Shown one piece after another: positions 45,820 to 56,900 of a stretch of DNA of 64,000 nucleotides. Origin of the DNA: Brachionus plicatilis (Eukaryota > Rotifera > Eurotatoria > Ploima > Brachionidae). The notes beneath the pieces were generated by a model. The model was not told where the DNA came from. It was given only the letters and a program-made list of their open reading frames with translations, and made no database searches. The stretch spans positions 745,906-809,905 of the forward strand of contig QEOQ01000378.1 of NCBI GenBank assembly GCA_010279815.1, written 5' to 3'. The position numbers were made by a program, and so were the translations under genes. Each line of letters starts with the position of its first letter. Positions within the stretch are counted from its first letter, which is position 1.

Positions 45820-47571
45820 TTATATACTGACAAAATGAATTTTACTGATTAAATGTACATACCACAGTTGCCATAGATGGGATCCTGTTTCCCATCTTCG
45901 CAAGTCTAGCTTGCCAGATTGTTGTTACTTATATTATTATTTATTATATTATTATTACCATTTTTGAAAGCCTAAAAAAATCTTTAAAGGACTAATAGCC
46001 CAATAAAAAACACAAAAACAAAAAATAACAAGTCTATTACTTCAACCTCTAAATAAAAAAAAATTGTAGTACTGAATTGAACAAAACTTAAATTAAGATA
46101 ATTAAATGCTAAATAACAAAAAGAACATACAAAATTAATTAATTAATGAACAATGTACTCAAATTTTTAAGGAATATTTTATCTTAATTGAAAAACTTAA
46201 ATTAAATAAATTATTTCATAGATGTTTAGATCATTTGATGATGAATATTGAATAATTAAAAAATCTGTTTTATTCTAGTTTTTATCTTTTAATCAAATGC
46301 TTATTGAACAAAAAAATCAATAGATGTTGAAAAACCTAAAAATGCCAAAAAATAATTCTGATAAAGACATTGTTGAAAAGATGACAGTAACTGCCATCTA
46401 TAAAAGGAAAAAATTCCATTTCTTCAAAATTTTTAAAATGTTATTTATCAAGTTTTTTATTTCAAAATTTACCAAAGAAGAAATAATTTTATACATGAGA
46501 AATAATTAAATAATTTTATACAAGAAATAAATATTGAAAAATAAATCAACTTGTAATTGTTATAGAAGCATATGGAAAATTAAATCATTATTAATTTCAT
46601 CTTCAGTCCATATTTAGCCTTACGGACTGAAGTTCTGAAACATTTTGATTTTGAATGGAATCAAATTTATTTGCTTATTTGGCATCATTGGTAATAAAAT
46701 ACACAACAAACAAAGATTGAATTAGAAATTTGGCATCTTATTTTTAAGTCATATTATTTTTTTCAAAAGTTAAGTTCCTAGGAATTTAAAATTCTTTAAA
46801 AAATTTATTTTAGATACAGTACTTTTAAAAAAGAGCGGGCTTAGGCAGTTTTAAATTAATTTTAGTAAGCTTGCGTATTCTTACGTAAGTATTAGTCGGT
46901 AATTTTACGTAAAATTACGTTAGCTTACATTAATACGTAAATTTTAGTAAAATCGTTACTAAATGCTTACGGCCGAAAACGAACATTTTGGTAACAAAAA
47001 GGTAAAATTGGCTTCTTTTCAAAAATATTTAATTAATTTTATTATGAAAAATTTTAAAAAATTTTAACATTCTTTACCGTTCTTACTTAATTTTGTGTAA
47101 AAATTACACTATTTTTGATAAAATTTGGTAAATAATTTTTTTTTTTTAAATAAAGAAATCAATTTTATAAGGTTTAGTGAAACTCAGTACAAAGTAATAA
47201 AAAAAACAGAAATAAATAATGAAAAATTGATAAACTTTTTTCTTTAAGTTTAAAAATTAGTTTCGTGATTACAACATTGTGCAACTTTCAAAGTTACATC
47301 AGCTATCAAGTCTGCAAAGCTCTGCAAATTTGGCAGAAATTAGATTTGAAAGTGTTCAAGCGCATTGCATTTTTCAGAGATTTTTAGCTCATCATTATCA
47401 GACTTAGACAATTGATGCACCTTTGAATGTTGCAAAATGGTGCATTCACGGATTTGATTTTAAACTTCTAGCAAAATAGTTATTTAATTTTTGATCATAT
47501 TTTTCTGTTCTTTAGTACTGATTTTCACAAAACCTTTTATAATTTTTAAAGCTTTCAGATTTACTTAGAAA
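45820..47571. other. AT-rich region with TACGTAA repeats
   Basis: No gene supported. Around 46866-46970 the motif TTACGTAA/TACGTAAA recurs about six times on both strands, perhaps the core of an old MITE. 47270-47480 holds GTGCAACTTT...TCTGCAAAGCTCTGCAAA, again a degenerate hairpin-family relative. Confidence 0.4.
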
Positions 47572-47852
47572 ATCATCAAATCAATCACCAATCACGTAGA
47601 CTTAGAAAATCACCAATTCTCTGTGAACTGCATAAGATAAAGACTAATTTGGTAATAAGATACATAAATTTAGATTTTAAAAATTATATTTTTGTGGATG
47701 AAAATCCTGTCAGAATTGGTCATCAAGAGCTGTTTCATTCTAGATTGGCATCTAACTACCCATAAAGCCTTCCTTCGAAAAAAAAATTTTGTCCAAAAAT
47801 TAACGTTTGGGGTGGAGGTTCTTTCAAAGGCGCAACACAGTTTGCAGTATAA
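47572..47852 (+). pseudogene. Tc1/mariner-like transposase fragment
   Basis: Plus-strand frame with one stop. It includes SRRLRKSPILCELHKIKTN, INLDFKNYIFVDENPVRIGH with the first catalytic Asp (FVDE), HSRLASNYP-SLPSKKKFC, and PKINVWGGGSFKGATQ. The pairing of FVDE with a KINVWGG-S-KGAT block about 40 residues later is diagnostic of Tc1/mariner-type DDE transposases. The second Asp and the last acidic residue are not found downstream. It differs from the two other Tc1 families in the window. Confidence 0.72.
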
Positions 47853-48738
47853 ATTAAATTATATCATAGTTTATTGTTTTAATAATTAAAAAAATTTTTT
47901 TATAATTATTTGAAGGGAAAAATAAGTCTAAAAACATATCTGGTTTTCCTATCAAATATAGTGCTTTTTCCTTCTGATTATAATTTTTTGAAAACATTTT
48001 AAGAAAATATGGCTGCCAAAATATATATTTATATTTTGTCTGATTTTTTGTTAGTTTTTGGACTTATTTTTTGATTTTAAGTCCCTTACAGAACTTTTGA
48101 ATTTTTTTTTCATCTTTAAATTATTCGTTGATTTATATTTACACTACCAAATTTTCAAAAACCAACAAAAATTTATTGAATATTTAATTAAATATTTTTT
48201 GATGGTGTGCATTTTACAGAAAATTGCAGAGTTTTTGCAGAGCTTAGAATTCGTCTGTACAAAGTTGTCCAATATTGTGCTTTTTTTAGAAGCATTTTTT
48301 CACAATTTGAAAAAATTTTAGCATGTATTTATATGGTTTATTGTACTGTAATTTTTGTAATAAAATTTCACATTGTCACTGAAGACTATCATTGGGCAAA
48401 AGGCAATAAATAAGCGACCTCTAGGGTGTCAGAAACTACAACTGAATATTACATACCGGCTGAACAATTGGAACATTTTTAGTCAATCTAAAAAGTGAGC
48501 TTTCACTATTTGGATCTCGACTCCAAATAGAGATGATATCAAAGTCAACTGGAATGAAGGTAAATTCACCTATCTAACATTTTTGAGCTGTTCATATGCT
48601 AACGTCAGTCAGTCTTGGTTAAAATTTGTCAAAAAAGTACCATCAGCAATAGATGTATCAATTACCAAATTATATTTTTTAATTTTTTTCTTTAAATAAA
48701 TAACATTTAATTTTTAAATCTTTAATTCTTTTTAGGTC
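47853..48738. other. AT-rich, with a degenerate hairpin-family copy
   Basis: 48205-48380 (GTGCATTTTACAGAAAATTG, GCAGAGTTTTTGCAGAGCTT, TTTCACATTGTCACTG) is a decayed relative of the GGCATTGTG MITE. 48420-48620 is GC-richer but has no frame that I can support. Confidence 0.35.
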
Positions 48739-49063
48739 AAATTAAATATTTTCTCAATAAATTATTATTTTATTTGTTTGTCTGTGCCGAGCTAAAGATC
48801 CTTCAGATTAAAAAATTAAAAATCAAAAAATTAAAAATTAGATAAACAATAAAAGTTAAAGGCCGAAATGCTGAATTCCTGATGAACCGCATCTTTTTAA
48901 TATTAGTTTCTGGGAAACAGTTATGACATGGTTTATTATAAATAATATAAATATAACTAAAGATTTATAAAGGTTTTCTTATAATGGATTTATGAAGGAT
49001 CTTTAATTATGTACAGACAAACAAATAAATAAAATAATTATTTATTAAGAAAACATTTAATTT
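48739..49063. mobile_element. 325-bp palindromic element with dispersed-repeat ends
   Basis: The left arm, AAATTAAATATTTTCTCAAT then TTATTTGTTTGTCTGTGCCG, pairs with the right arm, ACAGACAAACAAATAAATAA then AAGAAAACATTTAATTT. Inside each arm, AAAGATCCTTCA (left) faces TGAAGGATCTTT (right). The arm carries the same GAGCTAA-x-x-x-CCTTCAGA repeat as 18985 and 42800, so that repeat is the end of a multi-copy hairpin family. Confidence 0.65.
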
Positions 49064-49742
49064 TACCTAAAAGATATCGTGAAATAGTTAAAAAAATAGT
49101 TTTTAAAGTTTGTTTCTTAGATTTAAAAAAAAAATATTTATTTTTAATTTAGGATTATACAGCAGTGATTTGAAATGATGATACGATTAAATTTTTGTAA
49201 CGAAAAACAATATTGGTTTATATATTAACTGAATCTTAAATTAAAAACAAAAAATGAAATTTATATGGGCTATTAAATTAGGTTTTAAAAAATTTTAATG
49301 AATCTTAGCGAACAGTAGCTTTTTAAAATTAGATTCAGATTAATTTCCTTTAATAAAGTTGTAAATCTTTAACGAGGTCTTTTTTAGCCGACAATAAAAA
49401 TTGGTTTATATAAGCATATTGCTGTATGGTCATGTGATATGATGTATACAAACATCATTTTTTATCTTCTTTTGTTGTTCATTCTTGTTAAAAAATATTC
49501 AAACTATTCTTAACTTAAACTAATTCTCTCATGTTCGGGACTCTCCTACAATATGCTTCAACAAAACCATGTAAATTAAAAAAAAAACTAAACTACTTTT
49601 TGAAATAAATTTCTCTTGGTAGTTAGAAGGTTTGAATTTTTATAACAAAGTTAATTCTTAAGGCTATGTAAAATACTGAAATAAAACTTTTCAAAGAAAA
49701 ATAACTTAAAAATATTTTTTTTAATTTTAATAACAAAAAAAA

Positions 49743-50594
49743 ACCTACGTTAAGAATATTCTTAGTTCTTAGAAATCTTAGATCTTAGAAGTTTTCTAAG
49801 AAAAAAAAATTTAAGATTCTTAGATGTTTAACTTCTAAGAACATCTAAGAACAACTAAGTATTCTTAAATATTTTTTTTAAATGACAAAAATGTTCTTTC
49901 TTTTTATACTAAAATAAAATATATTTGAGTCAATCAGATTCTTCTTTTTTTAAACTTTACTTTTTAAAACGTTCGACTGTCTTAGATTAGAACGATTTAT
50001 TACTCCAATTTTGGCGCAAAAATTAGAAAAAAATCTCAACTTAAAAAAATAGTATCCTCTTTTACAAAATATTCAAACTTTAAGCAAAATTATGTACTAA
50101 ATAACGTGATTAATTAAAAGAGATAAAATGAATGAAATGACATTTTGAACTTGCTGTTTCAACTCTTTATTGAATTCTTTTTCTTGATTTTTAACCTTTT
50201 ATCAATAGAAAGTCCTTAACAAGAACATTTTTACTAAACCTTAATTCTTTTCTGACTTCCAAATGAAATTTTGAAATTTTTTAGCTTAGACTCAAAAAAC
50301 TTACTAATTTTTGCGCCAAAATTGGAGTAATAAATCGTTCTAATCTAGGACAGTCGAACGTTATAAAAAGTAAAGTTTAAAAAAGAAGAATCTGATTGAC
50401 TCAAATATATTTTATTTTAGTATAAAAAGAAAGAACATTTTTGTTAAAAAAAATGTTAAAAAAAATATTTAAGAATTCTAAGTTGTTCCTAGATGTTCTT
50501 ATAAGTTAAACATCTAAGAATCTTAAATTTTTTTTTCTTAGAAAACTTCTAAGATTTAAGATTTCTAAGAACTAAGAATATTCTTAACGTAGGT
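49743..50594. mobile_element. 852-bp foldback element with TTCTTAGA-repeat termini
   Basis: Ends are perfect inverted ACCTACGTTAAGAATATTCT. The arms stay paired for about 290 bp, including AAATATATTTTATTTTAGTA, CAGTCGAACGTT and TTTTTGCGCCAAAATTGGAG. The outer 150 bp consist of degenerate TTCTTAGA / TCTAAGAA octamers. The core of about 260 bp is AT-rich and noncoding. It lies between A-tracts, so a target duplication cannot be read. Confidence 0.8.
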
Positions 50595-50690
50595 AAAAAA
50601 AAAATAGTCAAAAATAAATTTATAAACAATATAAAAAAAAAAATTTAATTAAAGAAAAAATAGAAAGTAGAGACGAAAGAGTCAGGAAGA

Positions 50691-51597
50691 AACTTTAATT
50701 ATTTTTCAAGTGTCTTAAACTACATTGAGTTCGTTGCCAAATTATAATTGCTCTGATATTTTCTAACCAAATGTCGATTTTAAATTTGTCTTTAAAGTTT
50801 TCAAATAAAGATTTTAGAAGAATCAATTAAAAGAAGGATGAAACAATGACTTATTTTAATCAATTTTAAAAATAAAGCTTTTATTAAAAATACATTATAA
50901 GCCACCATAACTCTGCCGTAAGCCGGTCCCAAGCCCAGGATGAGAAAAGAGGAGGGTGGTGGCAGCCACACTATGTGGTCTTCTACGAGTCTGAAGAAGA
51001 GCTGTATTACGGGTACATAGATCTACGGGTCTTTGTCCTAGTCTTGTCGTATGAGGGTGCCGCTGGCTTGACCATCATCCAGTATAGAATCTTAGCAGAG
51101 CGAGAACTTGTTTTACAGCTGACCCTCTTTGGATAGCCGTAACTTTGGAAGCACTAAAGTTAAGGCATTCTCTCTTTCTAAATTGAGAATGTCGCTTGGT
51201 TTGTGGTTCCAAGCTAGTCTAAATAGTAGCCGAGTTCGCAGCCAAATTAAAAGTGCTCGGATGAGTGTCGCTGTTTATGATGAACGTCCCACGTGCTTCT
51301 TAGGGGAAGACGCCGTCATAACTATGCCGTATGCCGGTCCCAAGCCCGGATGAAAAAATAGGAGGGTGACAAAAATTTTACGTACAAATATTTTTAACTA
51401 TTTTTATTAAAAAAAAAACAGATCCTTGAAAAAAAAACATTGTTTAGGTAAAAAATTGTAATTTTGTTCAAGCTTTAACTTTAATTATTTTTCAAGTGTC
51501 TTAAACTACATTGAGTTCGTTGCCAAATTATAATTGCTCTGATATTTTCTAACCAAATGTCGATTTTAAATTTGTCTTTAAAGTTTTCAAATAAAGA
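50691..51597. mobile_element. Non-LTR-type insertion between 121-bp direct repeats
   Basis: 50691-50811 and 51477-51597 are essentially identical 121-bp direct repeats of ordinary AT-rich DNA (AACTTTAATTATTTTTCAAG ... TCAAATAAAGA). Between them is a 665-bp insert with a GC-rich core. The core contains two copies of a tail motif, GCCGGTCCCAAGCCC-GGATG followed by AAAA-AGGAGGGTG (50923-50957 and 51332-51366), which I associate with RTE-like retrotransposon 3' ends. Very long target duplications are known for RTE-type elements, so the 121-bp repeats may be a target duplication. Terminal repeats of a small LTR element are the alternative. The internal frame 51129-51350 has no RT motifs. Confidence 0.55.
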
Positions 51598-51832
51598 CAA
51601 ATTAGCCCTTCAGAAACAAATTAAAATAAGTTAATTAAGTTAAAATGCGAATAAATTTGAGGTCACGAGAAAATGGAATAATTAAGATGTAAATTAATGA
51701 TTCATAGAATATGGATAATTATTTGATAAGAGAACTTTGGCTCTATATTATTTGAGCTAATATTAAAATATCATAAATAATCTTTTTGCGAAAAATTAGT
51801 TTTTGAAGCTTCAATAAGTTGACCATTAAATT

Positions 51833-52066
51833 TCAAAATTTCATAAGAAGAACCGACGACACAGCCATAAGTATCGCAAGTAGCACAACAACTTTGGCTC
51901 GTACAACGCCAACCAAATTTTTTAGGACATTAAGATCTTGTTTAGAATTTTTCAAACGAAAAAAATGTCCTTTAAAAAATAGTTGCGGTTTATTTTTTTG
52001 AGAAAGTGTGACATAACCTTTCTCTTCTAATTCGAGATTTTTTAAATTATCAATTAATTGGTCCAT
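51833..52066 (-). CDS. 77-aa putative tail-anchored membrane protein
   Basis: ATG at 52066, stop at 51833. The N-terminal 45 residues are polar and charged (MDQLIDNLKNLELEEKGYV...), followed by a single hydrophobic helix at the very C-terminus (LVGVVRAKVVVLLAILMAV). That is the layout of a tail-anchored protein facing the cytosol. A clean acceptor TTTTTAG lies 6 bases before the ATG, as for other genes in the window. No family recognised. It may be complete or an exon of a split gene. Confidence 0.5.
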   Translation of the reverse strand: MDQLIDNLKNLELEEKGYVTLSQKNKPQLFFKGHFFRLKNSKQDLNVLKNLVGVVRAKVVVLLAILMAVSSVLLMKF

Positions 52067-53081
52067 TAAACTCTAAAAAGGAAAATTTATTATTTTGATC
52101 AAAAAGTGTTTATTCTAAAAAGGAAAATAATTTGCTTTATTGAAACAAATTTTTTATTTATTGAATAATTTTTAGTCGCGTTTTTGATATTTTATACTTG
52201 CTTTTTTGAATCGTAAAAGCTAAAAAGTTGCTATTTTTTGCTAATTTAATTATGCTATTATAATCGAGATATTTTATTGTTTGCTATTTTAAAATACTAT
52301 AAAGGGTACCATCTAAAGTTTTTTGCATTTTTCATGGATAGTATCTAGGATAAATTTGGTAAGCAATTGACTATTAGAGAGGTGGAAAGAAATCATTGAG
52401 TTTGTTCTAAAGGCGTTTCTTTTAGTTTACTCAATAACTATAATATCAATTTAATTTATATTACCCTTAATATTGTGCCCTTTCTAATAAAAAATTTTCA
52501 AAAAATTAATCAAATTAAATTCGCACTTTTTTAATTAATTAACTACTAAGCAATAGATTAATTTTAAATAATTCGACTAAAAAACACAGAAACTCCTCCC
52601 AACCTCGTATACAAATCTTTTAACATGGCGAAGATTTTTACTTCTATACAACCATTAAAAAACTGAAAAGTATTTTTTAAATATAGTTGTAAATAAATAA
52701 AAAAATAGAAAGTAGAGACGAAAGAAAAAATAAAATATTCAATTTGCTCAATTTGCTCAAAAATTTCAAATGCGCAATTTCATTGCATGGCAATTTACCA
52801 AGTCTTTTAACTTTTAAAACTTTCAAATTTCAAATTAAAAATTGCAAATATGCAATGAAATATAATTGCGCATTTGAAATTTTTGAGCAAAAAGAGCAAA
52901 TCGAAAATTGAACAAAAATTTCTACTTTGCCATTTTCTTAATAGTTATAATCCAGTCTATTGATTAATTATTTTTTTGCTTTTGTATTTTATTCCAGTCA
53001 TAATTTAACTATAAAAAACTTTTGCCAATTCTTTTTCATTTTTTTGTAGGATTTAGAATTAAATCGAATAAATATTTTTTA
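52067..53081. other. AT-rich intergenic region with inverted repeat at 52740-52920
   Basis: No gene seen. CAATTTGCTCAAAAATTTCA at about 52743-52768 (plus AATGCGCAATTTCATTGCAT) faces ATGCAATGAAATATAATTGC and GCATTTGAAATTTTTGAGCA at about 52850-52890, forming a hairpin of about 150 bp. Confidence 0.45.
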
Positions 53082-53434
53082 GGCATTGTGAAATTTCATA
53101 CAAAACTTCCAATACAAAAATAAAAAAATTTTATAACTTTTGTTCAAAGTGTCAAAAACTTGTTCTGTAAATGAAACAAAGTGAAACAAATGTTGTTTCA
53201 CCTTCTGCGGAAGTCTGCAAAATATGTGAAAATTAATTCCGTTTTATTTTTAAATCTTTTAAATTGGGTGCAATTTTGCAGAATTCGCACAGATTTTGCA
53301 GACTTCTGCAGAAGGTGAAACAACATTTGTTTCACTTTGTTTCATTTACAGAACAAGTTTTTGACACTTTGAACAAAAGTTATAAAATTTTTTTATTTTT
53401 GTATTGGAAGTTTTGTATGAAATTTCACAATGCC
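53082..53434. mobile_element. 353-bp hairpin MITE (GGCATTGTG family), 9-bp duplication
   Basis: Perfect 9-bp TATTTTTTA at 53073-53081 and 53435-53443. TIRs GGCATTGTGAAATTTCATAC pair through about 150 bp (TTTTTGACACTTTGAACAAA, GTTTCACTTTGTTTCATTTA). Located about 520 bp upstream of the P450 start codon. The 9-bp duplication suggests mobilisation by a MULE-type transposase. Its nearest relative is at 58033-58386. Confidence 0.88.
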
Positions 53435-53443
53435 TATTTTTTA

Positions 53444-53958
53444 AATTTATTTAATTTTACTGAATAATAAAACTATTTGATGGCAAAATGTTCAGGTAAA
53501 GATCAAAACCATATTTCTTCTTCTAAAATAAAAGCTAAAATATCTACAAATACATATTTTTTAATTTAAACAAGCAATTTAAAATGTTTCTAATATTTAC
53601 AATTAAAGATTATTTTAACTTAGTTTGATGGAAGAAAATAAGAAGATAATTTTTTTATCTAACATTTGAAACGATTAATATTTCAATCTGAAATTACTCA
53701 CTAGACAATGAGTAATTTAGTAAGAACTCACCCTTTTAAATGTCACAGATAGAAAAAAATTAACAGTGCTAATTTTTATCTTTTATAATGATTACAGAGT
53801 GATCTAATTTTAAAACGAAATCCAAAGTTCTAACAAAATCCTAGAGAATAAGCAAATTATCTGTTGTTTAAATAAAATTATGGCTTTTGTTATCGTGTAA
53901 GCTATAATTAAACGCAAAGACTATAAAAAAGGTTGCTTTATTTTAATTTTGACAAAAA
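53444..53958. promoter_or_regulatory. P450 5' flank
   Basis: 515 bp between the hairpin MITE and the P450 ATG. AT-rich with no unambiguous TATA box (an ACTATAAAAAAGG sequence at 53920-53932 is the best candidate, 27-39 bp before the ATG). Confidence 0.35.
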
Positions 53959-56900
53959 ATGAACTTGTTAGAATTAACTTCTAATCAATTCGAAATATTT
54001 AAAGAATATCTCAATTCTTTTAATTTTTCACTTGATTCGCTTTTTATTTTAAAAATTTCATCTGCGGCTCTATTTGGTTCTGGACTGTTATACTTTTTGA
54101 AAATATGGAATTCGTATCGCTTTTTTAAAAAGCTAGGAATCAAAAATGTTGATTACAAATTTTTACATGGCAACTTTCCGGAACTTCTTCAGAAAAAAGT
54201 GAATAATAAAATTTAAAAAAAAATCTTTTTTAAATTAATTCTTTAGAGTAACTCAAATCTTTTGCGAGAATGGACCCAAAAATATGGAAAAACCTATGGA
54301 TATTTTGAGGGTCATTTACCAGTTATGGTCACTAGTGATTTGGATATTATTCAAGAAGTATTCATTAAACAATATTCTAATTTTTCGGCAAAAAAAAGAA
54401 GACTTATATCTCCTAATGATGATCATCCATCACTTAATTTGATTAACAGCACTGGTGTGCGGTGGAAGCGAATGAGAAATATCATGAATCCAACTTTTTC
54501 GTCTGCTAAAATAAGAGAGCTTTCACCAGATTTGATCAAGTGTACTGAGCGCTTAATTGAAATTTTGGACCATGAACAAGAGAAATCCATTAATATAACC
54601 AATTTTTTCAAACGGTTTACCATGGACAGTATTTGGAATTGTGCGTTTGGCGTTGATGCCAACATACAGATAAATCGGGACAATGAATATTTTGTCAATT
54701 GTGAGAAAACTTTTCAAATTTATGCAGAAAAAAATTTGCCAATACTAATAGGAAGTATTATGAGAGATTTTCAAACGATAAATTAAAAATTATACATATT
54801 TTTTTTCAAGTGTATTTTCATGAATTTAGAGCGCTAACTTTTTCAGTCTTGAACTTAATGAACAAATTGATGTCCAAATTTGTCAACATAGAGTCTAGAT
54901 TGCCGCTTTTTTGGTTTATGAATCGGGTTTTTAAGATTGTTGACAAGCGTAAACAAGATGGAATTAGAAAAAGAGATTACTTGCAGCTTTTAATTGATGC
55001 CGAAGGAAGCACTAGTGGAGACATTAATCTAAAGGCGGATAGTTTTTCAAATGTTCAGCTGGAAAAAAAAATGACCATTGATGTAAAATAAGATACGAAA
55101 TAATTTTTGGCTTTTAATTTTAAAATTTTATTTAGGAAATTAAACAAAACGTGACTTTGTTCATGTTTGCTGGCTATGAAACTACTAGTACTATGTTGAG
55201 CTATTCGGCTCACACTCTGGCCAAGTACCAAGATGAACAGAAAAGATTGTATGATGAGATTAAAGAGTTTTTTGACTCAGACAATGATGTAATTAATCAT
55301 AAAGAGTTTTTTAAAAGCCACATATCATAAATTGAAAAAACATTTTTAATTTGAAATATTGTTAAGATTAAATTAGCTAAGAGGTGTCCCAAAGATTTCT
55401 CAAGGATGTCAAAAAGTTTTCTAGATGGGTTAATTTTGTGACGAATTGATCATATTTTTATTCTAGTAAAATTATAAGCTATTTTTGATTGAAAAAAAAA
55501 GACTTTAAATTAGAGTTCAATACTATTAAGTATTTTTTTTGGTTTAAAACACTTTAAAAAAATATTTAATTTCAACAAATTTTTGAATTAATTAACTAAA
55601 ATTTTATGATGTAAGAATCATGTGTGATCATCAAGAATTTTTAATTTTTTTGACAAATAAAGGTGTAAAATTTAAAAGGACCATTTTTCTAAGTAAAAAA
55701 ATTTAACAAAATTAAAGGTAAATTTTTTGATCAAAAATGTAATCAAAGATATAGATTAAATTAATGTTGATAATTTAATGAGTGAATCACAAAATTAACT
55801 AGCCCTAAAATTTTTATTTTAAATTATTTTTTCAGGTATTCAAAATTTTATTCTAAAATACTGAATTTTGAAAAAATATTTTAAAGAATCCTTATTTGGT
55901 ATAAGATACACTATGCATCCCAAGAATAAATATGTGGATACACACTTAGACACATTCTCGGGTACATATGAAGTTAAAACTAATTAAATTTTTTAATATT
56001 TTTATTCAAGTTGATTTAAGGCCTAAAAAAAATTTTTTATCATTATAATTTTTCTTGTTTAATTTAATCTTCGTACTTCTTTTTGTGTGTTATAATTTTT
56101 TTCTTCAAAATATTACTGAATTACAGAGCAAAAGGATATGGGGCAATCAGGTCTAAAATAGGACTTTTCACATTTTTTAACTTTTCTATAGTGATTTTTG
56201 TAGATCTTGACGCGCTGATTCCAAATATATGTGTATTTTTTGTCCTAGGTAATTATTTTATGAATTATAGCCTTCGGAAGTTTTTAAGGGTATATTAGGT
56301 TTTTAAGCCATAACTTGGTCAAATTTTATCATTTTTTTATAAAAAATACACCAAAATGTTCAGAAAAGAGCGAAGAATCTGAAAATAATAGTATCAAGTC
56401 AAAAAAATCACGTAAAAAATGAACTATACTTGAAAAACCAAAAATTGGCTATGCCTCGCTTTAGACCCCCCGGGTACCCCCATGTCAAAGGACACCCCCC
56501 CAAAAAAAAATGTATTTTTTTCGGGTTGCTCAGTGTCTAAAACATACTAGAAAATCAGATCCTGCATTGAAACCCTTCTTGGAAAACTTTTATCTATCAA
56601 AGAAGTTTTATTAATCAATTGGTTTAATATTGGAAAAAGCTGGATAAAATAACTTTTTTAAAAGACAAAAAATATTTTTTTATTTTATTATTTCAATTAT
56701 TCAGTATCTGAAATGTCGTCATCGTTTAAAATTGTATCATCATTCTCAAAATTATCTTGTTTACTGCAGTCAAAGCAAAAATTATAAAAAGTTTTGCTTT
56801 TATTTGATACAATCTTTTTCGGATTTTTTCTTGCAAAGCCTAAGTACCAAATTACACTTGTTACATGGGAGCAGGCCCCAAAAACCCTTGAACCAGCTTT

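Noticed and set aside
53264..53467. 67-aa ORF over the right half of the hairpin MITE
   Set aside because: It runs across the MITE end into flanking DNA and is not coding-like.
54423..54698. 91-aa minus-strand ORF inside P450 exon 2
   Set aside because: Antisense shadow of the real exon, which carries conserved P450 motifs in the plus frame.
55289..55330. Extension of P450 exon 4 through NDVINHKEFFKSHIS
   Set aside because: It ends at a stop. Splicing at GTAATT after DSDND restores the conserved sequence into the ExxR exon.
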